A DNA stretch of 64,000 nt, taken from positions 10,120-74,119 of the forward strand of contig JBBSJE010000004.1 in assembly GCA_038257535.1 (NCBI GenBank), given 5' to 3'. The notes below the pieces were generated by a model that saw only the letters and a list, made by a program, of their open reading frames with translations, ran no database searches and was not told where the DNA came from. Shown piece by piece: positions 27,381-35,240 of this stretch. How positions within the stretch are numbered: the stretch's first letter is position 1; every line of letters begins with the position of its first letter. The stretch is from JAGTJU01 sp038257535 (lineage in GTDB: Bacteria; Myxococcota_A; Polyangia; Fen-1088). The position numbers and the translations under genes were made by a program.

Positions 27381-27910
27381 GCGCCGGGCCCAGGTTTCGT
27401 CACAGAACTTTTGCGCAGCATCGGCTGACGGTGCTGCTTGTCATAATCCTTGCGCAAAGGATGCCCAACAAACTCTGCGTACAGCAAAATTCGGCGAAGA
27501 TCCGGATGCCCCAAGAACCGCACGCCATAAAGATCAAACGCTTCGCGTTCAAGCCAAGCCGCACCAGCCCACAAGGGTGAAACGCTGGACACGGTCAGCA
27601 CATCCGGCGGCAATTTGCATTTAAGCGCCACGCGTGGGGTTTGCCCCTGCTGCGCCAAGAGCAGTACCAACTCATACCGTGCATTGTTCTGTATTGCGGC
27701 GTGACTGTTGTGCCAATCCACAACGGTAAGGTCGATCAGTTGATCCCACCCTTCGGCCGCCGCACAGGCCGCCGAGGCAAACCACCCGTTTTGAGAAACC
27801 TCGAACCACTCGAAACCTCGCGCGCTTCCGCTGCCCGTTAGCCGCGCGCCAGCGGACCTGGACAACGTCTCCGCAAGTTTTCCTCGAAGCTGCAGTTGCG
27901 GGCTCGTCAT
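27377..27910 (-). CDS. nuoC: NADH-quinone oxidoreductase subunit C
   Basis: 30-kDa type subunit, 177 residues. The signature lies in AWLEREAFDLYGVRFLGHPDLRRILL, followed by FVGHPLRKDYD (usually GHPLRKDFP), both diagnostic. It has no cofactor; it supports NuoD/NuoB in the connecting fragment. It overlaps nuoB and nuoD by 4 bp on each side. The ordered NuoC-NuoD genes are separate here, unlike the NuoCD fusion of enterobacteria. Confidence 0.93.
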   Translation of the reverse strand: MTSPQLQLRGKLAETLSRSAGARLTGSGSARGFEWFEVSQNGWFASAACAAAEGWDQLIDLTVVDWHNSHAAIQNNARYELVLLLAQQGQTPRVALKCKLPPDVLTVSSVSPLWAGAAWLEREAFDLYGVRFLGHPDLRRILLYAEFVGHPLRKDYDKQHRQPMLRKSSVTKPGPGA

Positions 27911-28407
27911 GGCTTGGGCTTAAAGGACGTGTTGTAAGGTCGGATCGCCACCAGGGCCGCAGCGGTGCGCGGTGGCTGTCCCGCGATTTGAGAGCGCAGG
28001 GCAGACACCGCCCATGCAAACTGCTCCGGACGCGGCGGGCAACCAGGCACATAAACATCAACCGGCACCACTTGATCCGCTCCGGGAACAACGGCGTAAT
28101 TTTGATACATGCCGCCCGTGGCCGCGCAGGCGCCAAACGCAATCACCCACTTGGGATCACCCATCTGTTCGTAAATGCGACGCAACGTGGGCGCTTGTCG
28201 TTCGGTGACTGTGCCCACGACCACCAGAAGATCAGCCTGCCGAGGCGATGCTTTCGGCAACGCCATGGCCTGGCGGTTTGCCGGAGCGGCGGCGGCCGCA
28301 AACTCAAGCCCACAACACGAGCTCAAAAATGGGTATTGATCCAGGGCGTGTTGTTGCACCCATTTGAGCAGCGACTCAACACGCGTGGTGTGAATCTCGA
28401 ACGTCAT
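27907..28407 (-). CDS. nuoB: NADH-quinone oxidoreductase subunit B (cluster N2)
   Basis: PSST-type subunit, 166 residues from the ATG at 28407, giving the family start just before a short helix and SSCCGLEF. All four N2 cluster cysteines are present: the tandem CC (residues 31-32), the Cys in FGACA, and the Cys in VPGCPPRPE. SPRQADLLVVVGTVT is a clean family motif. Cluster N2 passes electrons to quinone, so the N2 side is intact even though the NuoD pocket is altered. The frame open upstream overlaps nuoA and is not used. A 2-bp gap separates it from nuoA. Confidence 0.93.
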   Translation of the reverse strand: MTFEIHTTRVESLLKWVQQHALDQYPFLSSCCGLEFAAAAAPANRQAMALPKASPRQADLLVVVGTVTERQAPTLRRIYEQMGDPKWVIAFGACAATGGMYQNYAVVPGADQVVPVDVYVPGCPPRPEQFAWAVSALRSQIAGQPPRTAAALVAIRPYNTSFKPKP

Positions 28408-28409
28408 GC

Positions 28410-28790
28410 TCAGGCGTTCCACTCTGCCGCGCGCGTGCGCCGCACAACAAGCCAAGCCACGGCCGCCACGGCCACAAATGTGGCGCCCGCAGCGAAGAGT
28501 CGCAGCCCACCCGGGCACGTCGAAAGCGAGCACGCGGCACGCGCTGGCTGCCCCAAGTAGACGGCCCAGGGATAAAGCGTTACCACAGCCACGTCGAACA
28601 CCAAAAACGCAAGCACCAAGGGATACAAACGCAAGGCAAGCGGCGTATGTGGTTCACCCGAAACGGCTGTCGCCTCGGTGCCGGGGGCCCGCACCCCGCC
28701 CCAGCGGCCCGCAAGCGCAGAGGCCAGCAAGCCCAGGCCGCCGAAAAACGCCACGGCCAGCAAAACCGGCACATACTCCCGAAGCCACAT
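28410..28790 (-). CDS. nuoA: NADH-quinone oxidoreductase subunit A
   Basis: Small membrane subunit of 126 residues from the ATG at 28790, with three hydrophobic helices (MWLREYVPVLLAVAFFGGLGLLAS, then LYPLVLAFLVFDVAVVTLYPWAV, then GATFVAVAAVAWLVV). FDVAVVTLYPWAV matches the usual FDvE..fLyPWAv motif, except that the conserved Glu is replaced by Ala. The family loop Cys between helices 1 and 2 is not seen at its usual place. First gene of the nuo operon, divergent from the DsbA-like lipoprotein gene over 153 bp. Confidence 0.87.
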   Translation of the reverse strand: MWLREYVPVLLAVAFFGGLGLLASALAGRWGGVRAPGTEATAVSGEPHTPLALRLYPLVLAFLVFDVAVVTLYPWAVYLGQPARAACSLSTCPGGLRLFAAGATFVAVAAVAWLVVRRTRAAEWNA

Positions 28791-28907
28791 TGCTTTTAGC
28801 GTAACGCAAAACCGGGAGATTGGCAGGAACGCCCTCCGGCACCCTCGGGGCCACCCGAAAATCAAGGGTCAGGCCCGCCTTGGGGCAAACTTTGACACGT
28901 TCGGGGT

Positions 28908-28935
28908 TTGACGTGGGGCCGGCACGATTTATACC
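28908..28935 (+). promoter_or_regulatory. Candidate sigma-70-type promoter for the DsbA-like gene
   Basis: TTGACG (28908-28913), a 16-bp spacer and TATACC (28930-28935) upstream of the ATG at 28944. A second TTGACA sits at 28892-28897 without a matching -10. The predicted start falls within about 2 bp of the ATG, so this transcript too might be nearly leaderless, though a TGAGG also lies 3 bp before the ATG. Moderate to weak evidence. Confidence 0.35.
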
Positions 28936-28943
28936 TGAGGCCC

Positions 28944-29951
28944 ATGATCACCTCTCGACCTGGCTCTGTTGTTGGCGCCTGCCCTTTGTCCCCACGGTGG
29001 TCTCGCCGTCGAAAGGCGGCCGTCACCTGGTTGCTATGCGTGCCTTTGGCTTTGTTCGCATGTTCCAAGCGAACCCCCGACGTCAACAGCGCGCGTGCCG
29101 CTGACAAGGGAGCCGGTTTGGCCACCACAAACCCAAACCAGCCCAGCGCAGCGGCCGAAAAACCCAAATCCAACGACGGGGCCGTGGATGAAGCGCCGCC
29201 GCCTGGGATAGACATCTCCGGCTTGGATTCCTTTGAACGCAAGGTGTTCGTCCGGGTTGTGAACACAGAAGCTTCAGCCTGCGGCAAAGGGCACAGCCTG
29301 ATTCATTCGGTGAAAAACGACACCGGTTGCCGCAAGTCGTTTTACGCCACCCGCTACGTTGCGCGGTTGGTGGAAGCGGGGTTTACAGATTCGGAAATCG
29401 GCGAGTCACTAGAAAAGCGCTACCGCAATCCGCAAGTTGTGAAGGTGGATGTGGCGGGCGCGCCGGCCAAGGGCAGCAGCAGCGCCCGCGTCACAGTGGT
29501 GGAATTCGTTGATTACGAATGTCCGCACTGCAAGCGCATCCAACCTGTGCTGCGCCAAGCGGTGGACGAATTCCCGAATGAGGTGAAGGTTGTGATGAAA
29601 CATTACCCGTTGGGCCAGCACACCAACGCCCGCTTGGCGGCCACCGCCGCTGCGGCCGCTCACAAACAAGGCAAATTTTGGCCCTACAGCGAGAAGGTTT
29701 GGGAGAATTCAGATTTTCTTACGCCGGCGCTGCTGGAAAAATTGGCCAAGGACGTGGGGCTGGATTTCGAAAAATGGCGCAAAGACGCTGACGATCCCGC
29801 CACCTTGGCGGCGGTGGAAAAAGACAAAGCGCAAGGTGGCCAGTACGGCATTCGATCCACCCCCACGCTGTTTATCAACGGCAAGCTGTTTACCGATTCA
29901 AGAGACATTGAAAGTCTCCGAGACTGGATCACGGAAGAGCTTGGCCGTTAA
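28944..29951 (+). CDS. DsbA-family thioredoxin-fold lipoprotein
   Basis: Envelope thiol-disulfide protein of 335 residues. An Arg-rich n-region is followed by a hydrophobic core and a LFAC lipobox (Cys40). A low-complexity linker comes next, then a helical segment with two cysteines, then a DsbA/DSBA-like thioredoxin domain starting VTVVEFVDYECPHC. The active site is CPHC (residues 193-196, same dipeptide as E. coli DsbA) and the cis-Pro loop is STPTLFING. Likely oxidises or isomerises disulfides in exported proteins; the window encodes many Cys-rich exported proteins (VWA lipoprotein, large NTPase). ATG at 28944 is preferred over an upstream in-frame codon because it leads straight into the signal peptide. 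A TlpA-like gene follows after 3 bp. Confidence 0.88.
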   Translation: MITSRPGSVVGACPLSPRWSRRRKAAVTWLLCVPLALFACSKRTPDVNSARAADKGAGLATTNPNQPSAAAEKPKSNDGAVDEAPPPGIDISGLDSFERKVFVRVVNTEASACGKGHSLIHSVKNDTGCRKSFYATRYVARLVEAGFTDSEIGESLEKRYRNPQVVKVDVAGAPAKGSSSARVTVVEFVDYECPHCKRIQPVLRQAVDEFPNEVKVVMKHYPLGQHTNARLAATAAAAAHKQGKFWPYSEKVWENSDFLTPALLEKLAKDVGLDFEKWRKDADDPATLAAVEKDKAQGGQYGIRSTPTLFINGKLFTDSRDIESLRDWITEELGR

Positions 29952-29954
29952 TCC

Positions 29955-30500
29955 ATGTCGCACCTCCACTTTTGCCGTCGTCAGTTCAGCCAGCTCTTGG
30001 CGCTTGGCTTTGGCGGCTGCGCCACAGGCGGGAGCGACGAGGGTGCGAGAATGGGGGAACGCGTGGGTGGCGTTGAGGTGGGCCGACCCGCGCCAAATGT
30101 GACGCTCAAGGGCCTTGGCAGCAAACCCACAAGCTTGCAGGCGCTCCGTGGGCACGTGGTGTTGCTAGACATCTGGGCCTCGTGGTGCGAGCCCTGCAAA
30201 GTCGAGCTGCCCATGCTGGACGACATCGCTTCGCGCCTTCACAGCAAGAATGTGGTGGTGGCGGCCGTATCTATCGACCAAGAGGTCGGCAATGTGCGCC
30301 AATTCTTGAGCACGCGAAAACGTTGGAATGTGCGGTTTTTCCACGACCCGACGGGCCAGGTGGCAGAACTGTTGGCGCCGCCGAAAATGCCCACCTCCTA
30401 CGTGATCGATCGAGAAGGCGTGGTGCAACTGGTCAACGCTGGATTTCAGGCCGCGGACGCCGCGCGCATCGAGCGCCGTCTGGTGGCCCTGTCAGCGTAA
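29955..30500 (+). CDS. TlpA/ResA-like thioredoxin lipoprotein with Tat-type signal
   Basis: Thioredoxin-fold protein of 181 residues. The N-terminus has a twin-arginine pattern (CRRQFSQLL) running into a short hydrophobic stretch and an FGGC lipobox (Cys22), an uncommon Tat-lipoprotein arrangement. The domain has the AhpC/TSA-Redoxin layout of TlpA/ResA: VGRPAPNVTLKGL, then LLDIWASWCEPC with active site Cys78-Glu-Pro-Cys81, and cis-Pro in MPTSYVIDREG. CEPC matches ResA-type reductants that keep periplasmic cysteines reduced, for example for cytochrome c maturation; the CxxCH DUF1592 proteins are possible clients (inference). Co-transcribed with the DsbA-like gene 3 bp upstream. Confidence 0.88.
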   Translation: MSHLHFCRRQFSQLLALGFGGCATGGSDEGARMGERVGGVEVGRPAPNVTLKGLGSKPTSLQALRGHVVLLDIWASWCEPCKVELPMLDDIASRLHSKNVVVAAVSIDQEVGNVRQFLSTRKRWNVRFFHDPTGQVAELLAPPKMPTSYVIDREGVVQLVNAGFQAADAARIERRLVALSA

Positions 30501-30573
30501 CGTCACATTCGGCGGCGTTGTGCACCCGTGGGGTTTTAGATAAGCCCACATCCTTCCGATCAGCTCGGGCGAA

Positions 30574-32967
30574 GTGGCCCGGTATCCCCTCGCAGGCGCG
30601 CGCCTTTGCAACCCTCGCCAGCGTGCACGTCTCGTAACAAAGCTTAGGTTGCTGCTCGGACTCATGGTCTTGTGGCCAGCCTCAGCGCGTGCGCAGGCAC
30701 CCGCAGCGCGTGCCCAGCCCCCGGCAGCTGCGCAGCCCTCCGTGCGCCCCATCGCCCCCAAAGCGGCCGTGCCTCAGCGCCCGGCTTCGGGGACCAAGGT
30801 GGCGCCAACCGCTGCTCCGGCGCTGCCGGGACAAGCGGTGCGCATTCGCGTGTCGCCAAGTGGTCGCATTGAACCTGTCACCCCGCAGGCTCTGCCTGCA
30901 TCCGCCAAGCCCCCTGCCCCGCGCCCCGCCGCCGCTGCGAAGCCGGCCACGGCGACCAACCCGCAGGCCGCGCAAGCACCGTTGAAGGCTCCAGCGAAAG
31001 CCATGCCGCCGGGAGCCCCCTCGCAGGCGGCGCCAAGCCATGTGCCCACACGAGGCTTTGACAACCCATTTTCGTTTGTTCGTTTGAAGGGCCCCACGCC
31101 CCCGTCCCTGGTGGAAAGCCTGCGTCGCATGGGTGTCAAAGCCGCGCCGCCGTCCGATGCAAACACCGCGCAGGCCAACGCTGGCAACGCCTTGCCAGAT
31201 TCCCCTGGCGTCGATGCGGCCGGCAAGCCCGCCTCGCAGCGATTGCCTACCATCCCCGCGCCCGATGCCATCGTGGCCAGTGTGGCGCGCCCGCATTTCG
31301 TGGAAGGCGACCTGGAAACGTTCGTGATGCGCCCCATGACCCGCCGCAACTTTTTGGGGGTGGGCGCAGGCGTGGCTTCAATTCCCAACGACGCCAACGC
31401 TTTGCTGAACACCTTCTACCTCACCATCGAGCCCCAGCTTGATGTCGTGAGTGAAAAATACAATTGGAAGCTTGGCCTGGGTGCACCCTTGAACCTGCGT
31501 TTGCTCGACACACGGGGGCCGTTTGAGCAGTGTTTGGCACAGGCGCGCACGATTCGTAACATGGGCGGCGATCAAAATGCCGTGTCGTCTGGAACCAGCA
31601 CCTGCCTGCTGCAAAACCAAGATAAGGTGACCGAAGGCATAGGTTCGCTTCGCCAGGAAGATTGGGACGAAGCTTCCGATTACGCGAAGGTGGTGCGCTA
31701 CTTTACCGTGGGCAAACCGGAGGGTGAGTTTTACCTCAACATCAGCCGGTTGTTCGACCAATCGCTTTCGCACGGCACTGTGGTGCGCGACTACAACGCC
31801 AACATCAATTTCAACACCTCGCGTTTGGGCGCCACCTTGGACTTCAACCGCGCCGCCATTGGCATTCAAGGGATCGCAAACGATCTGGTACGTCCCGACG
31901 TCTTGGGGTTGATGATGTTCCTGCGGCCGTTTCGACCTTTCTCCAACAACGTGCTCCTGCGCAGCCTTTCGCTAGGCATGTCCTACGTCCACGGCGTCAA
32001 TCAACCCCGCCGGCTGCTGTATGAAGCGGGCTTGTTTGCGCCTGCCTTTGACCAGCCCATTCCTAAAGTGGATCCACAGTTGAACATGATGGGTGCCCAA
32101 TTCGCCCCGATGAATGTGATGGGCGTAGATCTCGAAGCCAAGCTGTTGCGGCTGTCGGAAAATGATTTGAAGGTTTATGCCGACTTTCAAAAGATGCAGG
32201 ATTTTGGCTCTGGGTTCACCCTGGGCACGCTGTTTCGGTTTTCGCAGGGTCAGCCCGCACGGCAAGCGCTGCGGGCACGCGCCGAACTGAATTATTTCAC
32301 AGCAGACTTTCTTCCCAGTTACTTCGATACCTATCACGACATCTTTCAGTACCAGTACTTGCCGGCCACGTATCAAGCGTCCAATGGGCTTTGGTATAGC
32401 CCCACGAAGCTGCAGTATCTGGACGCGGCTCGCGGAGGCCAGCCGCGCATGGGGGCTTACTTCGAGCTCACACATTCGTTGATCGACAAGTTGACTTTGA
32501 GCGTGGCTGGGCGCGTTTGGCGCCCGGTGGGCACCGCCAAAGATCCTGATTTCGATGGCTTAAGCTTTCCCGACTATGGCCAAGGTTGTCAGGACAAAGG
32601 GGACGGTGATCTTGATTGCGGCAACCGATCCGTGCGCATAGCCGATCGTGGGTTTTCATCCCTGCGGCTGCGCGCGGAACTGCCGCTGCGGAAGTTTCTA
32701 CAAGCCTTTGCCAGCTACGAAATATTCTCGTCAGGAGATGAAAAAGGCCTGGGCGTGTTTCGCTTCAACGGCGACAACGAGGTTTTGTTTGGCGGCGCAC
32801 GGTTGATGCTGCTGCCGTTCTTGTTCTTTCAAGCCGAAACGCGGCGGTACTTCTTTTTACAGCGGGTCACCAACATCAATCTCGAAAACGCAACCGTGCA
32901 GCAAGATCAGAGGTACCACGCCAACTGGACCTTCGCGTTCACAACCTACGTAGGCTACGAGTTTTGA
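30574..32967 (+). CDS. Large putative outer-membrane protein, Pro/Ala-rich N-terminus
   Basis: Protein of 797 residues with a GTG start. A long basic leader runs into a signal peptide (LRLLLGLMVLWPASARAQA). Residues about 40-170 are a low-complexity Ala/Pro/Gln region, probably a disordered periplasmic spacer. The remainder is rich in alternating and aromatic residues, ends in aromatic YVGYEF, and contains repeated strand-like pieces, so a beta-barrel or surface-associated fold is inferred. Motifs of a named porin family were not recognised. A possible calcium-like Asp-rich loop (DKGDGDLDCGN) lies near residue 675. It starts 73 bp after the TlpA-like gene and may belong to the same unit. Confidence 0.75.
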   Translation: MARYPLAGARLCNPRQRARLVTKLRLLLGLMVLWPASARAQAPAARAQPPAAAQPSVRPIAPKAAVPQRPASGTKVAPTAAPALPGQAVRIRVSPSGRIEPVTPQALPASAKPPAPRPAAAAKPATATNPQAAQAPLKAPAKAMPPGAPSQAAPSHVPTRGFDNPFSFVRLKGPTPPSLVESLRRMGVKAAPPSDANTAQANAGNALPDSPGVDAAGKPASQRLPTIPAPDAIVASVARPHFVEGDLETFVMRPMTRRNFLGVGAGVASIPNDANALLNTFYLTIEPQLDVVSEKYNWKLGLGAPLNLRLLDTRGPFEQCLAQARTIRNMGGDQNAVSSGTSTCLLQNQDKVTEGIGSLRQEDWDEASDYAKVVRYFTVGKPEGEFYLNISRLFDQSLSHGTVVRDYNANINFNTSRLGATLDFNRAAIGIQGIANDLVRPDVLGLMMFLRPFRPFSNNVLLRSLSLGMSYVHGVNQPRRLLYEAGLFAPAFDQPIPKVDPQLNMMGAQFAPMNVMGVDLEAKLLRLSENDLKVYADFQKMQDFGSGFTLGTLFRFSQGQPARQALRARAELNYFTADFLPSYFDTYHDIFQYQYLPATYQASNGLWYSPTKLQYLDAARGGQPRMGAYFELTHSLIDKLTLSVAGRVWRPVGTAKDPDFDGLSFPDYGQGCQDKGDGDLDCGNRSVRIADRGFSSLRLRAELPLRKFLQAFASYEIFSSGDEKGLGVFRFNGDNEVLFGGARLMLLPFLFFQAETRRYFFLQRVTNINLENATVQQDQRYHANWTFAFTTYVGYEF

Positions 32968-32980
32968 CGACTGGTGCGCC

Positions 32981-34252
32981 CTAGTTCCCGCCCGACGTGC
33001 GGGTCCATTTGCGAACAACACCCAAGGTGTCCACGTCCTTAGGCATGTGCACGCCATGGCCATCGGAGTTCTCTCGCCCGGGCGGCAACAGTTGCCAGAA
33101 GAATCCCAGCAGGCCCCCCGTCGACGCAAACAAGCGCTCAAGCCATGCGTCGTAGATCAAAGCGCGCACGCTGTCTTCACTGCCTTGTCCTCGCGCCGAC
33201 AAGCCATACTCGCCCAGGTAGGCCACCTTGCCGCCCTCGCGCGCGATCGCGTCGTGGCGTTCTATCCAAACCGCAGCGTCCAAACCTGCGTCCAAGCCCC
33301 ACGCCCGGGGGTAGAAGTGGTAACTCATCAAGTCCAGCGCTTCGATGGCTGCCAAGCGGTGGTAGCTTGCGCCCATCCGGCCCGACACCGGAAACAAATT
33401 CGACAACGAGGGATAACGCTCGGGCGCATCGTCAAAGCCTTCGCCCCCGTCGGCAATGAGGTGGCGCGGGAAAGCGGCCTTCGCGACTTGGGCCATATAC
33501 GAGACCGTGTCGACCATCGCCGTGGTGCCCACGCAAGCTTCACAGCGCAGCTCGTTGGCCAATTCCCAGGCCATGATGGCGGGCTCGTCGCGATAACTTA
33601 TGCCCGTAAACACATTTATCCGCATTGCCAACAGCTGCACGTACTCCACCCACAGGGCTTGAAAACGCCGGTCGTGGAAAAATGCGTCCTTGGGTTGGCC
33701 GATGTACGCCCCTAGGGCCGGCAGACCACCGTACTCGGGCCAATTGTTCGTGAGCGTGAGGATCACGCGAATGCCCCGGCGCTTGGCTTCGGCCACCGCA
33801 CGATCCAAGCCCCGGAGCCCCACCTCGCGAAACGCGTCGGGGCCGCGACGAATGGCAGAACGGTCTAAGGTGTCATTGAAGGCCCACATACGTAGAACGG
33901 GGAGCCCCATGCACGCTACAGATTCTAGAGCCTCCAACGCCATGCTCTCCGCGTCCCGCTCGCCCAGCTCGGCGTACGTGAACAGCTGCTGCAAATAGTA
34001 AAGGTTGGTGCCGCCCACGCGAAACGGCAGCCCGTCGAGCGTCAACGCGGTGCCTTCTTTGCGCACGAAACCCCGCGGCACAGGCATGGGCGCACATACG
34101 TTTGGGTGATTGTCGCTGTCTTTTGCGGCGTCGGCGGGCCATGTTGCGGGGGGCAATGCCGCTTGCGGATCTCTCCCTTGTCCGGCGCAAGCCATGATCA
34201 TTGTGGCGCTGCAAAGGGCAATCGTGTGGGGCGCTGGGCGCACCCTTGCCAT
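32981..34252 (-). CDS. Glycoside hydrolase family 5-like lipoprotein (mannanase type)
   Basis: Secreted glycosidase of 423 residues from the ATG at 34252; the signal peptide ends in a MIMAC lipobox (Cys22). The TIM-barrel fold is shown by FRVGGTNLYYLQQ, RMWAFNDT, a strand with NNWPEYGG, WELANELRC carrying the general acid Glu (about residue 227), SYHFYPRAWG, and LGEYGLS with the nucleophile Glu (about residue 347). This combination resembles GH5 endo-beta-1,4-mannanases, though substrate cannot be fixed from sequence. The frame extends upstream to 34411 but that part has no signal peptide. A small gene lies 53 bp upstream on the same strand. Confidence 0.85.
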   Translation of the reverse strand: MARVRPAPHTIALCSATMIMACAGQGRDPQAALPPATWPADAAKDSDNHPNVCAPMPVPRGFVRKEGTALTLDGLPFRVGGTNLYYLQQLFTYAELGERDAESMALEALESVACMGLPVLRMWAFNDTLDRSAIRRGPDAFREVGLRGLDRAVAEAKRRGIRVILTLTNNWPEYGGLPALGAYIGQPKDAFFHDRRFQALWVEYVQLLAMRINVFTGISYRDEPAIMAWELANELRCEACVGTTAMVDTVSYMAQVAKAAFPRHLIADGGEGFDDAPERYPSLSNLFPVSGRMGASYHRLAAIEALDLMSYHFYPRAWGLDAGLDAAVWIERHDAIAREGGKVAYLGEYGLSARGQGSEDSVRALIYDAWLERLFASTGGLLGFFWQLLPPGRENSDGHGVHMPKDVDTLGVVRKWTRTSGGN

Positions 34253-34305
34253 TATGGCGCGGTTTCCCTCGTCCGGCGCGCCTTCACGTTTTCCGCACAG
34301 AGCCG

Positions 34306-34542
34306 CTAGTTCATAGGCTGGGCGCGTGGCGCGCCCTCTTCTACGTGCACCTCGGTCATGGCACACTGCCGAATCGAGAACTGTTCGGCGCCGAACTTTT
34401 CCAAGCCCCACACCATAGCGTCTTCAAGGTCGCTGAAAACCGCCGCGGGTTCTTCAGCGCCATCGGGCACAATGCCAAAGCGACAAGTCATAGGGTCACT
34501 GCCATAGCGAAGTTTTCTGCCAAACACACGCGAAACTTTCAT
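34306..34542 (-). CDS. Small hypothetical protein
   Basis: Protein of 78 residues from the ATG at 34542, or 61 from the ATG at 34491. Sequence runs KVSRVFGRKLRYG, then TCRFGIVPDGAEEPAAVFSDLEDAMVWGLEKFG, then a segment with one Cys. It is soluble, slightly acidic and has no signal. Start is uncertain, and the frame remains open to 34677, which would overlap the Nudix gene on the other strand. Possible first gene of the GH5 unit. I recognise no family. Confidence 0.45.
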   Translation of the reverse strand: MKVSRVFGRKLRYGSDPMTCRFGIVPDGAEEPAAVFSDLEDAMVWGLEKFGAEQFSIRQCAMTEVHVEEGAPRAQPMN

Positions 34543-34556
34543 GGCAAAAACACAAA

Positions 34557-35132
34557 ATGAATGACGCAGGTTTGGTAAAAACCTCTTTGATGCCCAACGC
34601 CAAAGACAAAGTTGTCGCTGAAACCAAATACTTGCGCCTTGTTGAACGCGATGGATGGTCCTTTGTGCAGAGGCCAAACGTCACCGGTGTTGTGTCGGTT
34701 GTGGCGCTGACGGACGAAGACGAAATGCTGTTCGTTGAACAGCTTCGATGCCCGCTGAACGCACGCACGATCGAACTGCCCGCGGGATTGGCCGGGGACG
34801 AGCCCGGATTTTCTGACGAAGATCTGGCGCAGACCGCCGCGCGTGAGCTCAAGGAAGAGACAGGATACGAGGCCGATCACATCCGGTTCATCTTGGCTTG
34901 TCCCACGTCGCCGGGGATGACCGATGAAGTGGCTTCGTTCTTCTTGGCCACCGGATTGCGAAAAACCGGCGCAGGTGGCGGCGTTGCGGGAGAAGACATC
35001 ACGGTGCATCTGGTGCCGCTGGACGCTGCGCACAAGTTTTTGATGGCCTGCGCGGCGCAGGGCAAGCCCGTGGCGGCCAAGGCCGTGGCGGGGCTGCATT
35101 TTGCGCTGATGGCGCGCGCAGAAACCCTGTGA
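34557..35132 (+). CDS. Nudix hydrolase, ADP-ribose pyrophosphatase type
   Basis: Cytosolic Nudix protein of 191 residues. The Nudix box is seen at residues about 88-104 with the core R96-E-L-K-E-E-T-G103; the glycine-rich start (ELPAGLAGDE) is stretched by two residues. EQLRCPLNARTIELPAG before the box is typical of ADP-sugar pyrophosphatases (NudF/NUDT5-like), which hydrolyse ADP-ribose to AMP and ribose-5-phosphate. The ATG lies 14 bp from the divergent small gene. No Shine-Dalgarno sequence is obvious. Function beyond the superfamily is an inference. Confidence 0.88.
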   Translation: MNDAGLVKTSLMPNAKDKVVAETKYLRLVERDGWSFVQRPNVTGVVSVVALTDEDEMLFVEQLRCPLNARTIELPAGLAGDEPGFSDEDLAQTAARELKEETGYEADHIRFILACPTSPGMTDEVASFFLATGLRKTGAGGGVAGEDITVHLVPLDAAHKFLMACAAQGKPVAAKAVAGLHFALMARAETL

Positions 35133-35186
35133 CCCCCTGTGACCCAACGCTTGGGTGTTTCAGGTAAGTGGTTGACATCTGCCCGC

Positions 35187-35222
35187 AAAAAAGGCCGGCG
35201 CGGGAGATCCCAGGCCGGCCTT
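35187..35222 (-). terminator. Rho-independent terminator after the OmpA lipoprotein gene
   Basis: Perfect 8-bp stem AAGGCCGG / CCGGCCTT (arms 35191-35198 and 35215-35222) with an additional GGG/CCC pairing in the loop. On the minus strand it is followed by a T-run (35192-35187), 19 bp after the OmpA lipoprotein stop. On the plus strand no T-run follows, so it serves the minus-strand operon rather than the convergent Nudix gene. Confidence 0.75.
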
Positions 35223-35240
35223 GCGTGCAAGCTTCTGCGC

